Below are positions 35,704-47,803 of a stretch of 64,000 bases of DNA, piece after piece; the stretch's first letter is position 1; each line of letters starts with the position of its first letter. The translations under genes and the position numbers were made by a program. The stretch comes from Acidicapsa ligni. Lineage in GTDB: Bacteria; Acidobacteriota; Terriglobia; Terriglobales; Acidobacteriaceae. The notes beneath the pieces are model-generated. The model saw nothing but the letters and a program-made list of their open reading frames with translations, ran no database searches and was not told the DNA's origin. The DNA lies in the NCBI RefSeq assembly GCF_025685655.1, contig NZ_JAGSYG010000003.1:682001-746000 (forward strand), read 5' to 3'.

Positions 35704-37170
35704 ATGCCGCTTAAAGATATTCCGACGACCAGCAATCCAGCGGTAATAGCCAAGGGCAAGTACCGGTTTCCGCCCGGATTACGCTGGAATTTGCCGTTTT
35801 ATTTCCTGCGCAGATTCTTTCGCCCAGGCAATCCCATTCTGCTGTTTGAATACCTGTCGAAGTTTGGCAGGGCGGCGCACTATCGCCTCTTCTGGCATCA
35901 CATTCTGCTACTGAATGACCCCAGCGACATTCGCGAAGTCCTCGTGGACAAAGCGCAGTTCTTCATCAAAGAACGCACGCAGAAACGGATGAAGATCCTG
36001 CTTGGCGAAGGGCTGATCACATCCGATGGCGAGACACATAAGAGGCATCGACGCATTGCCGCACCGGCCTTTCATCGCCAGCGAATTCAGGCTTATGCCG
36101 AGACGATTGTCAGCCATGCTGCGGCAATGCGCACCCAATGGAGTAATGGAAAACAGTTCGATGCAGCTTCCGAAATGATGCGTCTGGCCCTGCAAATCAC
36201 AGCGCGAACGCTATTCGATACAGAGGTCACGGCGGAGATTCACACCATCAACGATGAAGCAAATGCGGTGATGGAAATATACAACGCTTTGACCGCTATG
36301 CCCAACGCGGAGTTGCTGCTCAAGCTACGTGTACCGGTGCCGGTACTGGTCCGTTTTCGCAAGTCGAAGAAGAGGCTCGATTCGGTAGTGGACTCAATGA
36401 TTGCGCGTAAACAGGCAGAGATAGCAAAAGCGAACGCAAAGAACCGCGCTATTGGAGGCGACTTGCTCTCAATGCTCATTGCTGCTCGCGATGAAGAAGC
36501 CGGTAGCAATAGTCTCAACGCCAGCATCAAAACCGGACTCTCTGCATCTGAACTTCGCGATGAAGTGCTCACAATCTTTCTCGCCGGATACGAGACTGTA
36601 GCCAATGCGCTTTCGTGGACATGGTTACTGCTCGGCCAAAATCCCGAATCAGAGGCGCGCCTGCACGCTGAACTCGATACGGTGCTCCAGGACTCCTCAG
36701 GGCAGCCCCGCTTGCCCACGCTTGAAGACTATCCGCGACTGCCATATACCGAGATGGTGGTGGCGGAGGCCATGCGACTCTATCCGCCAGCATGGGCGAT
36801 GGGGCGGCAGGCTACGCAGGATATCGAAATTGGCCCCTATCGCATCCCTCGCGGAAGCTTCGTTTTCTTCAGTCAATATATCGTTCAACGTAACCCGAAA
36901 TATTTCCCGGATCCGCTTGAATTTAGGCCTGAGCGCTTTACTGCAGAGGCCAAAGCATCGCGTCCAAAATTCGCTTACTTCCCTTTCGGCGGCGGCGGAC
37001 GCCAATGCATCGGCGAATCCTTTGCATGGATGGAAGCAGTGCTCGTACTTGCCACACTGGCTCAACGCTGGCGCTTGCGCATCGTCGAGAACCAGCCAAT
37101 CGAGTTACAGCCAAAGATAACTCTTCGACCAAAATTTGGCATACAAGTTATCCCGGAACTTCGCAGATGA
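35704..37170 (+). CDS. Cytochrome P450
   Basis: 488 residues, no clear membrane anchor. Oxygen-binding I-helix FLAGYETVANALSWTW, K-helix ExxR in VAEAMRLYPPAWAMGR, meander FPDPLEFRPERF, and heme loop FPFGGGGRQCIGESFAWMEA with the thiolate Cys. The form resembles CYP102-heme-domain-like or CYP110-like bacterial fatty-acid or terpenoid hydroxylases. No dedicated ferredoxin or reductase gene is adjacent, so redox partners must come from elsewhere. It is followed 98 bp later by a FAD-dependent oxidase on the same strand. Confidence 0.93.
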   Translation: MPLKDIPTTSNPAVIAKGKYRFPPGLRWNLPFYFLRRFFRPGNPILLFEYLSKFGRAAHYRLFWHHILLLNDPSDIREVLVDKAQFFIKERTQKRMKILLGEGLITSDGETHKRHRRIAAPAFHRQRIQAYAETIVSHAAAMRTQWSNGKQFDAASEMMRLALQITARTLFDTEVTAEIHTINDEANAVMEIYNALTAMPNAELLLKLRVPVPVLVRFRKSKKRLDSVVDSMIARKQAEIAKANAKNRAIGGDLLSMLIAARDEEAGSNSLNASIKTGLSASELRDEVLTIFLAGYETVANALSWTWLLLGQNPESEARLHAELDTVLQDSSGQPRLPTLEDYPRLPYTEMVVAEAMRLYPPAWAMGRQATQDIEIGPYRIPRGSFVFFSQYIVQRNPKYFPDPLEFRPERFTAEAKASRPKFAYFPFGGGGRQCIGESFAWMEAVLVLATLAQRWRLRIVENQPIELQPKITLRPKFGIQVIPELRR

Positions 37171-37268
37171 ATTCGCGATTCAATGAGGAGTGTACTTGCT
37201 CGATATGGCCGCAGATGACTACACTCGGTGAGCATTCTGACTGACATCTGGAAGGGATCGGAAAGACA

Positions 37269-38630
37269 ATGGATAAGAGGCAATTCTTGAAAACTTCGAG
37301 TGCAATCGCGACCGGTGCTCTGCTTTCGCGCGTGGCCAACGCAGACACAGCCTCATCCACGGAGCCAACTGCCCACGAAACAAACTGGGCCGGTAATCTT
37401 CGCTATCATGCCGATCATCTCTTCGCCCCCAGGAATGTCGATGAGGTGCAGCAGACGGTGCGCAAATGCGCCAAACTACGCGCGCTTGGTTCACGACACT
37501 CGTTCAACACGATTGCCGATAGTCAATCGAATCAAATCTCGCTTGTCCATCTCGATTCGATTGATCTGGATGCGCAGGCGCATACGGTCACGGTGGGCGC
37601 TGGCGTTCGCTATGGAACGCTTGCTCCGGTTATCGACGCCAAAGGTTTTGCGGTGCATAACCTGGCCTCACTGCCTCATATAACCGTTGCCGGTGCCATT
37701 GCCACGGCCACACACGGCTCTGGAATTAAAAATGGTAACCTCGCCACGGCAGTTCGAGGGCTGGAGATTGTCGACTCCTACGGGAACGTGAAGACATTCT
37801 CCCGTGAGAAAGATGGCGAAGATTTTCTCGGCTCTGTTGTTGCACTCGGCGCGCTGGGCATTGTGACCAAGGTCACGCTCAATGTACTGCCGCGCTTTGA
37901 TATGACACAGGTGGTTTATCGCAATCTCTCCATCAATGAGCTGGAGCATAATCTCGAAACGATCATGGGTAGTGGTTACAGCGTGAGCCTGTTTACCGAC
38001 TGGCAAAACCACAAGATCAACCAGGTCTGGATCAAGCGCCGTGTCAAGCCCGGCGAACATCACGAGATCGCGGCAGAGTTTTACGGGGCAAAGCGCGCCA
38101 CAGAGAACATGCATCCCATCGATGGTCATTCCGCGGTGAATTGCACCGAACAGATGGGCGTTCCAGGCCCCTGGTATGAACGGATGCCGCATTTCAAGAT
38201 GAACTTCACTCCCTCAAGCGGAGCCGAGTTGCAGACGGAGTATTTCGTATCGCGCGATCGCGGTTATGAAGCGATCCGGGCCGTGGAGGAGCTGCGTGAC
38301 AAGATCACGCCACACCTCTTTATCACCGAGATACGCGCCATTGCAGCAGACAACCTTTGGATGAGCATGGCTTATAAACGTGACTCGCTGGCGATCCACT
38401 TCACATGGAAGCCCGAGACGCCGGAAGTCCACGCTGTTCTACCGCTCATTGAGGAAAAGCTCGCCCCGTTTCAAGCAAGGCCGCACTGGGCAAAGGTCTT
38501 CACTGTGGCTCCGGAGCGATTGCACAAGCTCTACGAAAAAATGCCGGACTACAAAGCACTGATGCGACAGCATGACCCACAAGGCAAATTTCACAACGAG
38601 TTTGTGGATAAGAACGTCTTCAATGCCTAA
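37269..38630 (+). CDS. FAD-binding sugar-alcohol/lactone oxidase (alditol oxidase-like), exported
   Basis: 453 residues. N-terminal KRQFLKTSSAIATGALLSR looks like a Tat-type signal with one Arg replaced by Lys. The PCMH FAD-binding domain shows RALGSRHSFNTIADSQ, VGAGVRYGTLAPVIDAKGF and GAIATATHGSGIKNGNLAT. The ALO-type C-terminus has HFTWKPETPEVHAVLPLIEE, RPHWAKVF and DPQGKFHNEFVDKN. Relatives oxidise xylitol, sorbitol or aldonolactones with O2, giving H2O2. Because the usual covalent-FAD His is suggested by the GSRHSF motif, covalent flavin is likely. Possibly cotranscribed with the P450. Confidence 0.9.
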   Translation: MDKRQFLKTSSAIATGALLSRVANADTASSTEPTAHETNWAGNLRYHADHLFAPRNVDEVQQTVRKCAKLRALGSRHSFNTIADSQSNQISLVHLDSIDLDAQAHTVTVGAGVRYGTLAPVIDAKGFAVHNLASLPHITVAGAIATATHGSGIKNGNLATAVRGLEIVDSYGNVKTFSREKDGEDFLGSVVALGALGIVTKVTLNVLPRFDMTQVVYRNLSINELEHNLETIMGSGYSVSLFTDWQNHKINQVWIKRRVKPGEHHEIAAEFYGAKRATENMHPIDGHSAVNCTEQMGVPGPWYERMPHFKMNFTPSSGAELQTEYFVSRDRGYEAIRAVEELRDKITPHLFITEIRAIAADNLWMSMAYKRDSLAIHFTWKPETPEVHAVLPLIEEKLAPFQARPHWAKVFTVAPERLHKLYEKMPDYKALMRQHDPQGKFHNEFVDKNVFNA

Positions 38631-38683
38631 GAGCCAGCCGTCAGGCACACTTTATCCGATGGCATTTCTGGTAGCCTCAAGAT

Positions 38684-39784
38684 GTGGGCTTTCATGAATT
38701 TCTCGGTAACCCGGGCACTGTAGAGCGGCTGCGTGAAACCGTCCTGCACCAGCGCATTCCCCAGGCGATTATCCTTGCCGGGCCGCGCGGCGCGGGCAAA
38801 TACACCCTAGCGTTGATGTACATCCGCCTCGTGAATTGCCTCAGCCCTACTGAAACCGATGGCTTGCCCGACTACTGCGGCGTGTGCCGCAACTGCGAGC
38901 GCATCGGTCAGGCCGCAGACCTTGAAGCCAAAGTCGTCGAAGCCGTCTCGGCACGCGAGGATCTACGCGAGACCGATAAGCGCGAGACTCGCATTCTTAT
39001 CCAGCCGCATCCGGACATTCTGATTATTCCGCCCGATCCGCCGCAGAATCTCATCAAAATCGGCCAGGTTCGCCAGGTTATCCACAATGCCTATTATCGG
39101 CAGCCGGTCGAGGCGCGACGGTCGTTCTTCCTCTTTACCTCCTCGGCTTTCATGAAAGAAGCGGCGAACAGCCTGCTGAAAGTTCTAGAAGAACCGCCAC
39201 CGAACTGCACCCTGATCCTGCTCACGGAAAATCCGGCGGAGATGCTGCCCACAATTCGCTCGCGAGCGATGCTGCACCGGCTCGGCGGCGTTCCAGTCGA
39301 GACTCTGGAAGAGTTGATCAGCAAACGTCGCCCCGAGTTGAAAGGCGCACGTCGCGCCCTGGTAGCGCGCATGGCGGGCGGGGCTGTTGGCCGTGCCCTC
39401 GGTTTTGACGTGGACGCTTATATGGCCAGCCGGCAGGACGCTCTGCTGGTTCTCAAAACCGCGCTGCGCGATCCTGACTTTTCTTCGCTCTTTCGCGCAA
39501 CCGAGACCTATCGCGGCGGAGCCGATGGACAGGAAAAGACCCTCAACCTGATACGGGCTGCCAATAGCCTCATTCAAGATCTGCTGATGTTGGTCGCTGG
39601 CTCACAGCAACTCATGCGCAACCAGGACATAACCTCAGAACTGACCCAGCTTGCACAGGGCGTTTCCCTCGAATGGATTGACGGAGCGGCACGAGCGCTG
39701 TCTGAAGTGGAAAAAGGGATGCGCCGCAACCTGCTGCGGTCGCTCTCAATCGATGCCATGGCGCTCAGCCTTGAACGCGGATGA
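38684..39784 (+). CDS. holB: DNA polymerase III delta prime subunit (clamp loader)
   Basis: 366 residues from GTG 38684. AAA+ clamp-loader subunit. IILAGPRGAGKYTLALMYIR is the degenerate P-loop typical of delta prime (Tyr after Lys). Zinc-binding cysteines lie in NCLSPTETDGLPDYCGVCRN. Later motifs: RSFFLFTSSAFMKEAANSLL, LKVLEEPPPNCTLILLTENP and LPTIRSRAMLHRLGG (sensor regions). The C-terminal collar domain follows. Works with DnaX and HolA to load the sliding clamp. Confidence 0.92.
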   Translation: MGFHEFLGNPGTVERLRETVLHQRIPQAIILAGPRGAGKYTLALMYIRLVNCLSPTETDGLPDYCGVCRNCERIGQAADLEAKVVEAVSAREDLRETDKRETRILIQPHPDILIIPPDPPQNLIKIGQVRQVIHNAYYRQPVEARRSFFLFTSSAFMKEAANSLLKVLEEPPPNCTLILLTENPAEMLPTIRSRAMLHRLGGVPVETLEELISKRRPELKGARRALVARMAGGAVGRALGFDVDAYMASRQDALLVLKTALRDPDFSSLFRATETYRGGADGQEKTLNLIRAANSLIQDLLMLVAGSQQLMRNQDITSELTQLAQGVSLEWIDGAARALSEVEKGMRRNLLRSLSIDAMALSLERG

Positions 39785-40108
39785 AAAACAACCTAAGGCA
39801 GGAAAGGTTGGACGTTAAGTACGGGCGTACCGCGATTTGGTTTAAATTGACCCTTAATCAGGGTTTAAGCCGATGAAAAGGCAACTACAAGTGCCCATTA
39901 CGCATCTGTAATTAATAAGAAATTCAGATTTTCTTACTACCCCCTAAGTATTCGGAATTGTATTCCGTATATGTCTGTTGGATTTTTGCCGCGGTATTTG
40001 GACTGAGAAAGAACGCACGACAAGCGTTGTGCAAGAAAGTTATATGAGACAGATGCGTTCATCTCTCATGTCCCTACGAATACAGAGAGAGAACGAAAAG
40101 GAACGAGA
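39785..40108 (+). promoter_or_regulatory. Long leader/intergenic region of the hfq-like gene
   Basis: 324 bp without a gene. It contains a small hairpin ACCCT-taatc-AGGGT flanked by TTAAA and TTTAA near 39844-39872, and a perfect dyad CGGAAT-TGT-ATTCCG at 39953-39967 directly followed by TATATG. The second dyad looks like an operator overlapping a promoter. Base composition is distinctly more AT-rich than the genes on either side. A short untranslated RNA in this space cannot be excluded. Confidence 0.4.
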
Positions 40109-40555
40109 ATGGCTAAAGAAGTAATCAGAAGAAAAAGCTCTGCTTCCCCTGCGGCGAGGAGCGCGGGTGCTGTGTTAGATAATCCGGAAGAGCTAAAAAA
40201 CGAAGTAGTAGCCAGCTCCATACCCTCCGCAACAGGGACGGGCATCGCTGTCACTACTCAGCCTCGAAAGCGCAGGTCACGGCCGACGCAGGCTCCATTT
40301 GCTCGATTCTCTGCGATCCAACCAGAGGAGGACTCATCTAACCGCCAGGCGGAGCGCTTTTATTTACAGAAGCAGATTCAGCAGCAGACTCCGATGGTGA
40401 TCATTCTCGAAGACGGTGAACGAGTTCAGGGCGTTATCGAGTGGTATGACCGTTATTCCATCAAGGTGCGCGGCAAATCCCGGGTGCTGGTTTATAAATC
40501 CGCCATCAAATATCTGTTCAAAGCAGGCGAGATTGGAACGGCTCCGGAAATTTAA
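40109..40555 (+). CDS. hfq: Hfq-like Sm-fold RNA-binding protein with long N-terminal tail
   Basis: 148 residues; AAGGA precedes the ATG. The first ~80 residues are Ser/Ala/Arg-rich and probably disordered, with KRRSRPTQ. The last ~65 form an Sm fold: AERFYLQKQIQQQTPMVIIL, EDGERVQGVIEWYDRYSIKV (Sm1) and RVLVYKSAIKYLF (Sm2; classical Hfq has YKHAIS). The His is replaced by Ser and the RRER-type rim is absent, so RNA binding may differ from E. coli Hfq. Acts presumably as a hexamer with small RNAs in the cytoplasm. A long AT-rich leader precedes it. Confidence 0.8.
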   Translation: MAKEVIRRKSSASPAARSAGAVLDNPEELKNEVVASSIPSATGTGIAVTTQPRKRRSRPTQAPFARFSAIQPEEDSSNRQAERFYLQKQIQQQTPMVIILEDGERVQGVIEWYDRYSIKVRGKSRVLVYKSAIKYLFKAGEIGTAPEI

Positions 40556-40576
40556 TCCGTTGTCGATAAGATCCGG

Positions 40577-41677
40577 TCAGATCCCTGGAACCGGGCTTGT
40601 GTTGTAGGCAGCCTTGCGGAGGCGATCTCGAATCGCTTCCGCAATTCCCTCCCCCCGCGGCGTCGGACATACAATCACGGTGCAGCCAACGGCATCCAAA
40701 TGCCGCAGTCCGGCAAAGAGCAGATGGGCCATCTCATCCGGCCGCGACCATCGACCCCAAGGAAAAATTACAACGGATTTGCTTCGAGACAGATTTTCCA
40801 CGTCTTCGTTTCCCATCCCCTGAGGCAACATCACGCCGATTCGTTCTCCCGAATTAGCCTGAAAGTCTATCAGCGCAGCTAACTCTCGATCACTTCCTTC
40901 CACCAGGATCAATCGGGCGCGAGGCGCATAGTGGCGCAGACCAACGCCGGGCGAGGGCAGCGCTTCGCGCGGCCCGACTGCGAGTTCAGCTTCCGGGTCT
41001 GTCCGTTCCACAAATAACTCGACAGGGCCGGCCATTGCGCGAATCTGCTCAATGGTAATGGCGCCCGGCCTGTAGATAATCATCGGTGATACGCATGGAT
41101 TGATGACTGTAGATTCAACGCCAAAATCGGTTGGTCCGGAATCCACAACAGCATCGATGCGGCCATCGAGATCGTCGAGGACATGATCTGCTGTCGTAGG
41201 GCTGGTATGGCCAAAACTATTGGCGCTAGGAGCAGCAATCGGCACCCCGGCACGGCGAATCAGCTCAAGAGCCACTGGATGCGCAGGCATGCGCACTCCT
41301 ACGAGCGCACGGCCCGCTGTAACTGCATCCGGCACAGCCACCGATCGAGGCAGCAACAGGGTCAATGGGCCAGGCCAGAACGCCTTCATCAACCTCTGCG
41401 CGCTATCAGGAAGCTCATTCCCATTCACAATCCTGGCCAGCATGGGCTCATCCGCGATATGCACGATCAGAGGGTCCCAGCCGGGACGTTGCTTGGCTAC
41501 GAAAATCTTCGCTACAGCGACTGGATCGAGTGCGTTTGCACCCAATCCATAGACTGTCTCCGTCGGCAACGCGACCGTCCCGCCGCCACGCAGGATGACC
41601 GCAGCCGTATCGAGCGCGGACTGCGCTTCCGGCTCCGCAAGGCGCTCTGCATCGACAATAAATCGCAGGGTTTCCAT
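40577..41677 (-). CDS. tsaC: L-threonylcarbamoyladenylate synthase (TsaC/Sua5)
   Basis: 366 residues, the long Sua5 form. It makes threonylcarbamoyl-AMP for the t6A modification of tRNAs. YrdC domain: GGTVALPTETVYGLGANALD, KIFVAKQRPGWDPLIVHI, FWPGPLTLLLPRS, VGVRMPAHPVALELIRRAGV and PIAAPSANSFGHTSPTTA. The C-terminal Sua5 domain begins near LPSPGVGLRHYAPRA. Convergent with the hfq-like gene with only 21 bp between stops and divergent from the CYTH gene. Confidence 0.95.
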   Translation of the reverse strand: METLRFIVDAERLAEPEAQSALDTAAVILRGGGTVALPTETVYGLGANALDPVAVAKIFVAKQRPGWDPLIVHIADEPMLARIVNGNELPDSAQRLMKAFWPGPLTLLLPRSVAVPDAVTAGRALVGVRMPAHPVALELIRRAGVPIAAPSANSFGHTSPTTADHVLDDLDGRIDAVVDSGPTDFGVESTVINPCVSPMIIYRPGAITIEQIRAMAGPVELFVERTDPEAELAVGPREALPSPGVGLRHYAPRARLILVEGSDRELAALIDFQANSGERIGVMLPQGMGNEDVENLSRSKSVVIFPWGRWSRPDEMAHLLFAGLRHLDAVGCTVIVCPTPRGEGIAEAIRDRLRKAAYNTSPVPGI

Positions 41678-41773
41678 AGCTTGATTATCGCGTACTCGGC
41701 AACGATATCTTACTGCGGCATCTTACCGCAGCCCCTGACGGCCCACAGCAGGAATGTCGTATACTCACGACCT

Positions 41774-42355
41774 ATGGCCGTAGTTGAAACAGAGATCAAA
41801 TTCCGAGTAACCGACAAGGTCGATCTTGAGGCGCAGCTCTCCGCGCTCGGATTTCATCTTGTTACGCCCCGCAACTTTGAAAGCAACACCCTGTATGACA
41901 CTCTGACACGCGAGCTGCGCGCCAAACGCGAACTGGTGCGCATTCGCAGCTACGCCGGACGATGGATACTCACGCACAAACGCATTCCTGACTCAGGTGT
42001 AGGCGAAGATCGCCACAAGCATCGCGTGGAAACAGAGACCGAAGTTTCCGATGGCGAATCGCTCGCCGTAGTCTTCCAATCCATTGGCCTAATGCCGGTC
42101 TTTCGTTATGAAAAATGGCGCACCGAATGGGCCGATGACGAAGGTCATTGCGTTGTAGATGAAACACCCGTCGGCAACTTTGCCGAGCTCGAAGGCACAC
42201 CCGACTGGATCGACCGCATCGCCGCCCAACTCGGCATCGCACAGGAAGAGCGCATGACTCTTAGCTATGGGCGGCTCTTTGATCAGTGGCGCGAACGCAC
42301 TGGCAGCACTGCGGAAAACCTCACCTTTTCTGCAGTGGGCGAAATCGTCAGTTAG
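41774..42355 (+). CDS. CYTH-domain protein (class IV adenylate cyclase/ThTPase-like)
   Basis: 193 residues from ATG 41774; longer in-frame starts run back inside the divergent tsaC gene. The signature ETEIKFRV near the start (ExExK) and later RIRSYAGRWILTHKR, RHKHRVETETEV, FRYEKWRTEW and ELEGTPDWIDRIAAQLGI match the triphosphate tunnel fold. Known members make cAMP or hydrolyse thiamine triphosphate or inorganic triphosphate; acidobacterial forms are usually annotated class IV adenylate cyclase. Cytoplasmic. Confidence 0.85.
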   Translation: MAVVETEIKFRVTDKVDLEAQLSALGFHLVTPRNFESNTLYDTLTRELRAKRELVRIRSYAGRWILTHKRIPDSGVGEDRHKHRVETETEVSDGESLAVVFQSIGLMPVFRYEKWRTEWADDEGHCVVDETPVGNFAELEGTPDWIDRIAAQLGIAQEERMTLSYGRLFDQWRERTGSTAENLTFSAVGEIVS

Positions 42356-42492
42356 CTTTCCGTATTTGCTTTTTCATTGCAAACAGGAGCAAATAAGAAG
42401 CGCGGCCAGCATGGAGTAGACTCGCATCAGAAGTCGTTCTACCCTCCATATCCAGCCACGCTCTCACGCCATCGAACTACCAGGAATGGTCT

Positions 42493-45489
<2,997 letters not shown>

Positions 45490-45661
45490 CTCTCAGTTTA
45501 AATGCCGCACGATTGCGCAGCGTCGATACAGGTCTCCGGGCAGAGCACAACGATAAAGCATTCCTCCATCGACGGCACAAAATAAGGCCATTGAATCGAA
45601 TGGATTGAGCTGGAATCGTGCGCGTAACCCGCGTCCGAACGAGAACCGGTCCATTGGAAAA

Positions 45662-46072
45662 CTAAGGAGCCGGGCTTCCGCTATGCTCGAAAATCCCCAG
45701 GGATGGGGACAACGGCCTGCAGGATGCAACCAAAGCAGGCCCTGAGCAAACCTCAGGCGCAGATGCCAGAACCGACAGCATCACCGGCGCAGATTGAAGC
45801 GAATGACCTAAACGGCTTGAAACATGAAAGAGATTCCCCGACCATGTCGCAAAGCTCATCCTGGTGCGCTTGCGACCAACGACGCGCAACGAAGAACTGG
45901 TTGCACTCCGAAGCGCCTCTCCCGCCGGATTGACCTGAAGCTGACCACCAGCGCGGAAAATCAGCCCACCGCTCGTGTCGCCACCAGTCTGCGCCACAGA
46001 ATGCGCCAAAGCAACGTCCGCCAGAAGAACCAGCAGAAACAGTAGATACGTCGCTCGGTCAAACCTCTTCAT
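45662..46072 (-). CDS. Hypothetical exported protein upstream of secA
   Basis: 136 residues. Signal peptide TYLLFLLVLLADVALAHS, then TSGGLIFRAGGQLQVNPAGE and RVVGRKRTRMSFATWSGNLF, which read like a genuine small secreted protein. The last ~45 residues (SVLASAPEVCSGPALVASCR and beyond) are less protein-like and could follow a frameshift. No family or function recognised. Moderate doubt that the full length is correct. Confidence 0.45.
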   Translation of the reverse strand: MKRFDRATYLLFLLVLLADVALAHSVAQTGGDTSGGLIFRAGGQLQVNPAGEALRSATSSSLRVVGRKRTRMSFATWSGNLFHVSSRLGHSLQSAPVMLSVLASAPEVCSGPALVASCRPLSPSLGIFEHSGSPAP

Positions 46073-46115
46073 AATCCGTAATCCGTTGTTACTAGAATAC
46101 AGGATGAACTCTCCG

Positions 46116-47582
46116 TTATCCTCTCCGCCTTAGAACCTCTTCATAAACCTCGACATACTCGCGCGCCGGATGCGCCCACGCATAATCCTTCGCCATCCCA
46201 TTCCGCATCAGCGTCTGCCAGCCAGGCTTGTCGTTGGCAAACACCCAGAGAGCGCGGTCGATCGCCCACAACAGATCCCCCGCATGGTATCCCGAGAACT
46301 TGAAGCCAGTCCCCGTCCGATTATCCGCGTTCCACTCTTCGATCGTGTCCTCAAGACCACCCGTCGCGCGAACCACCGGCACCGTCCCATACTTCAGCGA
46401 ATAAATCTGGTTCAGTCCGCAAGGCTCATATCGCGAAGGCATCAGGAACATATCCGCGCCCGCTTCGACCTTGTGCGCCAGCGCATCGTCATAGCGAACC
46501 TGCACCGCGACCTGCACCGGTTTACGCTGCGCCCAACTGCGGAAGAAATTCTCGTAATACGGTTCTCCACTCCCCAGGGCAACGACGGCGAGGTTGCGGT
46601 CGGTCATCTGGTCCGCAATCTGGGACACTAGATCGAAACCCTTTTGCGTGGCAAACCGTGAAACAATCCCGATGATCGCCGTGTCATCCTGAACGCCCTC
46701 CAAACCGAAGGCGTGCAGAAGATCACGGCGGCACTCTGCCTTGCCTGCCAGATTTTCCGGCGAATAGTGGGCCGCCAGTTTGGGATCGTGGGCTGGATTC
46801 CAGTGAGCATAATCGACGCCATTAAGAATCCCGCGCAGATCCCAGTGACGCTTCCGCAGCAGACCGTCCAGGCCCGCGCCAAACTCACCGGTCTGGATCT
46901 CCTTTGCGTACGTCGGGCTGACCGTCGTCAGGTAGTCCGAATAGACAAGGCCGCCTTTGAGGAAATTGAAGGTGTCGTTCTGCTCCACCTTATCCACAGT
47001 GAACATGTCCCACGGCAGCAGCAGTTGCGGAGTAGTCGAGGGCGGGAACCATCCCTGGTAGCCCGCGTTGTGGATTGTAAGCACCGTTCCCGCAGTGCGA
47101 AGCGCTGGATCGAAGTAATACACGCTGTGCAGATAAACGGGCAGCATGGCCGCCTGCCAGTCATGCACGTGAAAGATGTCCGGAACGCCTAGCTGCTTGG
47201 ATGCCTCAAGAACTGCGCGACAGAAGAGGCCGAAGCGCTCCGCATTGTCTCCGTAGTCGCCTGCCCCACTCCTCGGACCATAGAAACCGTCTCGATCAAA
47301 AAGCTCCGGGCAGTCCACAAAGTAATACTGCACTCCGTCTCGTAAACCGCCATCGACAATACCGGCGAAGCGGTTGTAATACTCGAACGGAATGGTGATC
47401 GAGCGCACGGCAAAGGTCAATTGCTCCGGCAAAAATGGCCGCACCGTGCGATAAAGCGGTATGTAAACGGAGACTTGATGCCCCAGCTTGACCAGCTCCG
47501 GTGGCAACGCACCGACAACATCGGCCAACCCGCCGGTCTTGGCAAACGGCACACACTCCGAGGCAGCAAATACAATATGCAT
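46116..47582 (-). CDS. glgA: Glycogen synthase GlgA
   Basis: 488 residues from ATG 47582, preceded by AGAGGAGAG; a longer start at 47675 is unlikely. GT5 family, ADP-glucose to alpha-1,4-glucan. MHIVFAASECVPFAKTGGLA with the KTGGL motif, FHVHDWQAAMLPVYLHSVY, ILNGVDYAHWNP, IGIVSRFATQKGFDLV, and the second catalytic region MFLMPSRYEPCGLNQIYSLK and GTVPVVRATGGLEDT. Length is normal. No other glycogen gene adjoins it in the window. Confidence 0.97.
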   Translation of the reverse strand: MHIVFAASECVPFAKTGGLADVVGALPPELVKLGHQVSVYIPLYRTVRPFLPEQLTFAVRSITIPFEYYNRFAGIVDGGLRDGVQYYFVDCPELFDRDGFYGPRSGAGDYGDNAERFGLFCRAVLEASKQLGVPDIFHVHDWQAAMLPVYLHSVYYFDPALRTAGTVLTIHNAGYQGWFPPSTTPQLLLPWDMFTVDKVEQNDTFNFLKGGLVYSDYLTTVSPTYAKEIQTGEFGAGLDGLLRKRHWDLRGILNGVDYAHWNPAHDPKLAAHYSPENLAGKAECRRDLLHAFGLEGVQDDTAIIGIVSRFATQKGFDLVSQIADQMTDRNLAVVALGSGEPYYENFFRSWAQRKPVQVAVQVRYDDALAHKVEAGADMFLMPSRYEPCGLNQIYSLKYGTVPVVRATGGLEDTIEEWNADNRTGTGFKFSGYHAGDLLWAIDRALWVFANDKPGWQTLMRNGMAKDYAWAHPAREYVEVYEEVLRRRG

Positions 47583-47803
47583 ACGAACTCTCCTCTGCCG
47601 CGAACACGCCGCATTACTCTCAGATGCGCAACCCCGGCGGACAGAATCTAAATTTTGAGCAATTCCTAAACGCAATCCCTAAACAAGGCTATTGGGGCGT
47701 AACCGATTCAGCCACATCGGACTAGCTCCCAAATGGCCCAACCCGCCAAGTCTACTACGCGTTTCATTAGGACGTAGGCAACGAGCAGACAGGACTTGCC
47801 ATT

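Noticed and set aside
41183..41773. N-terminal extension of the CYTH gene
   Set aside because: It overlaps divergent tsaC and lacks domain character; ATG 41774 gives the family start.
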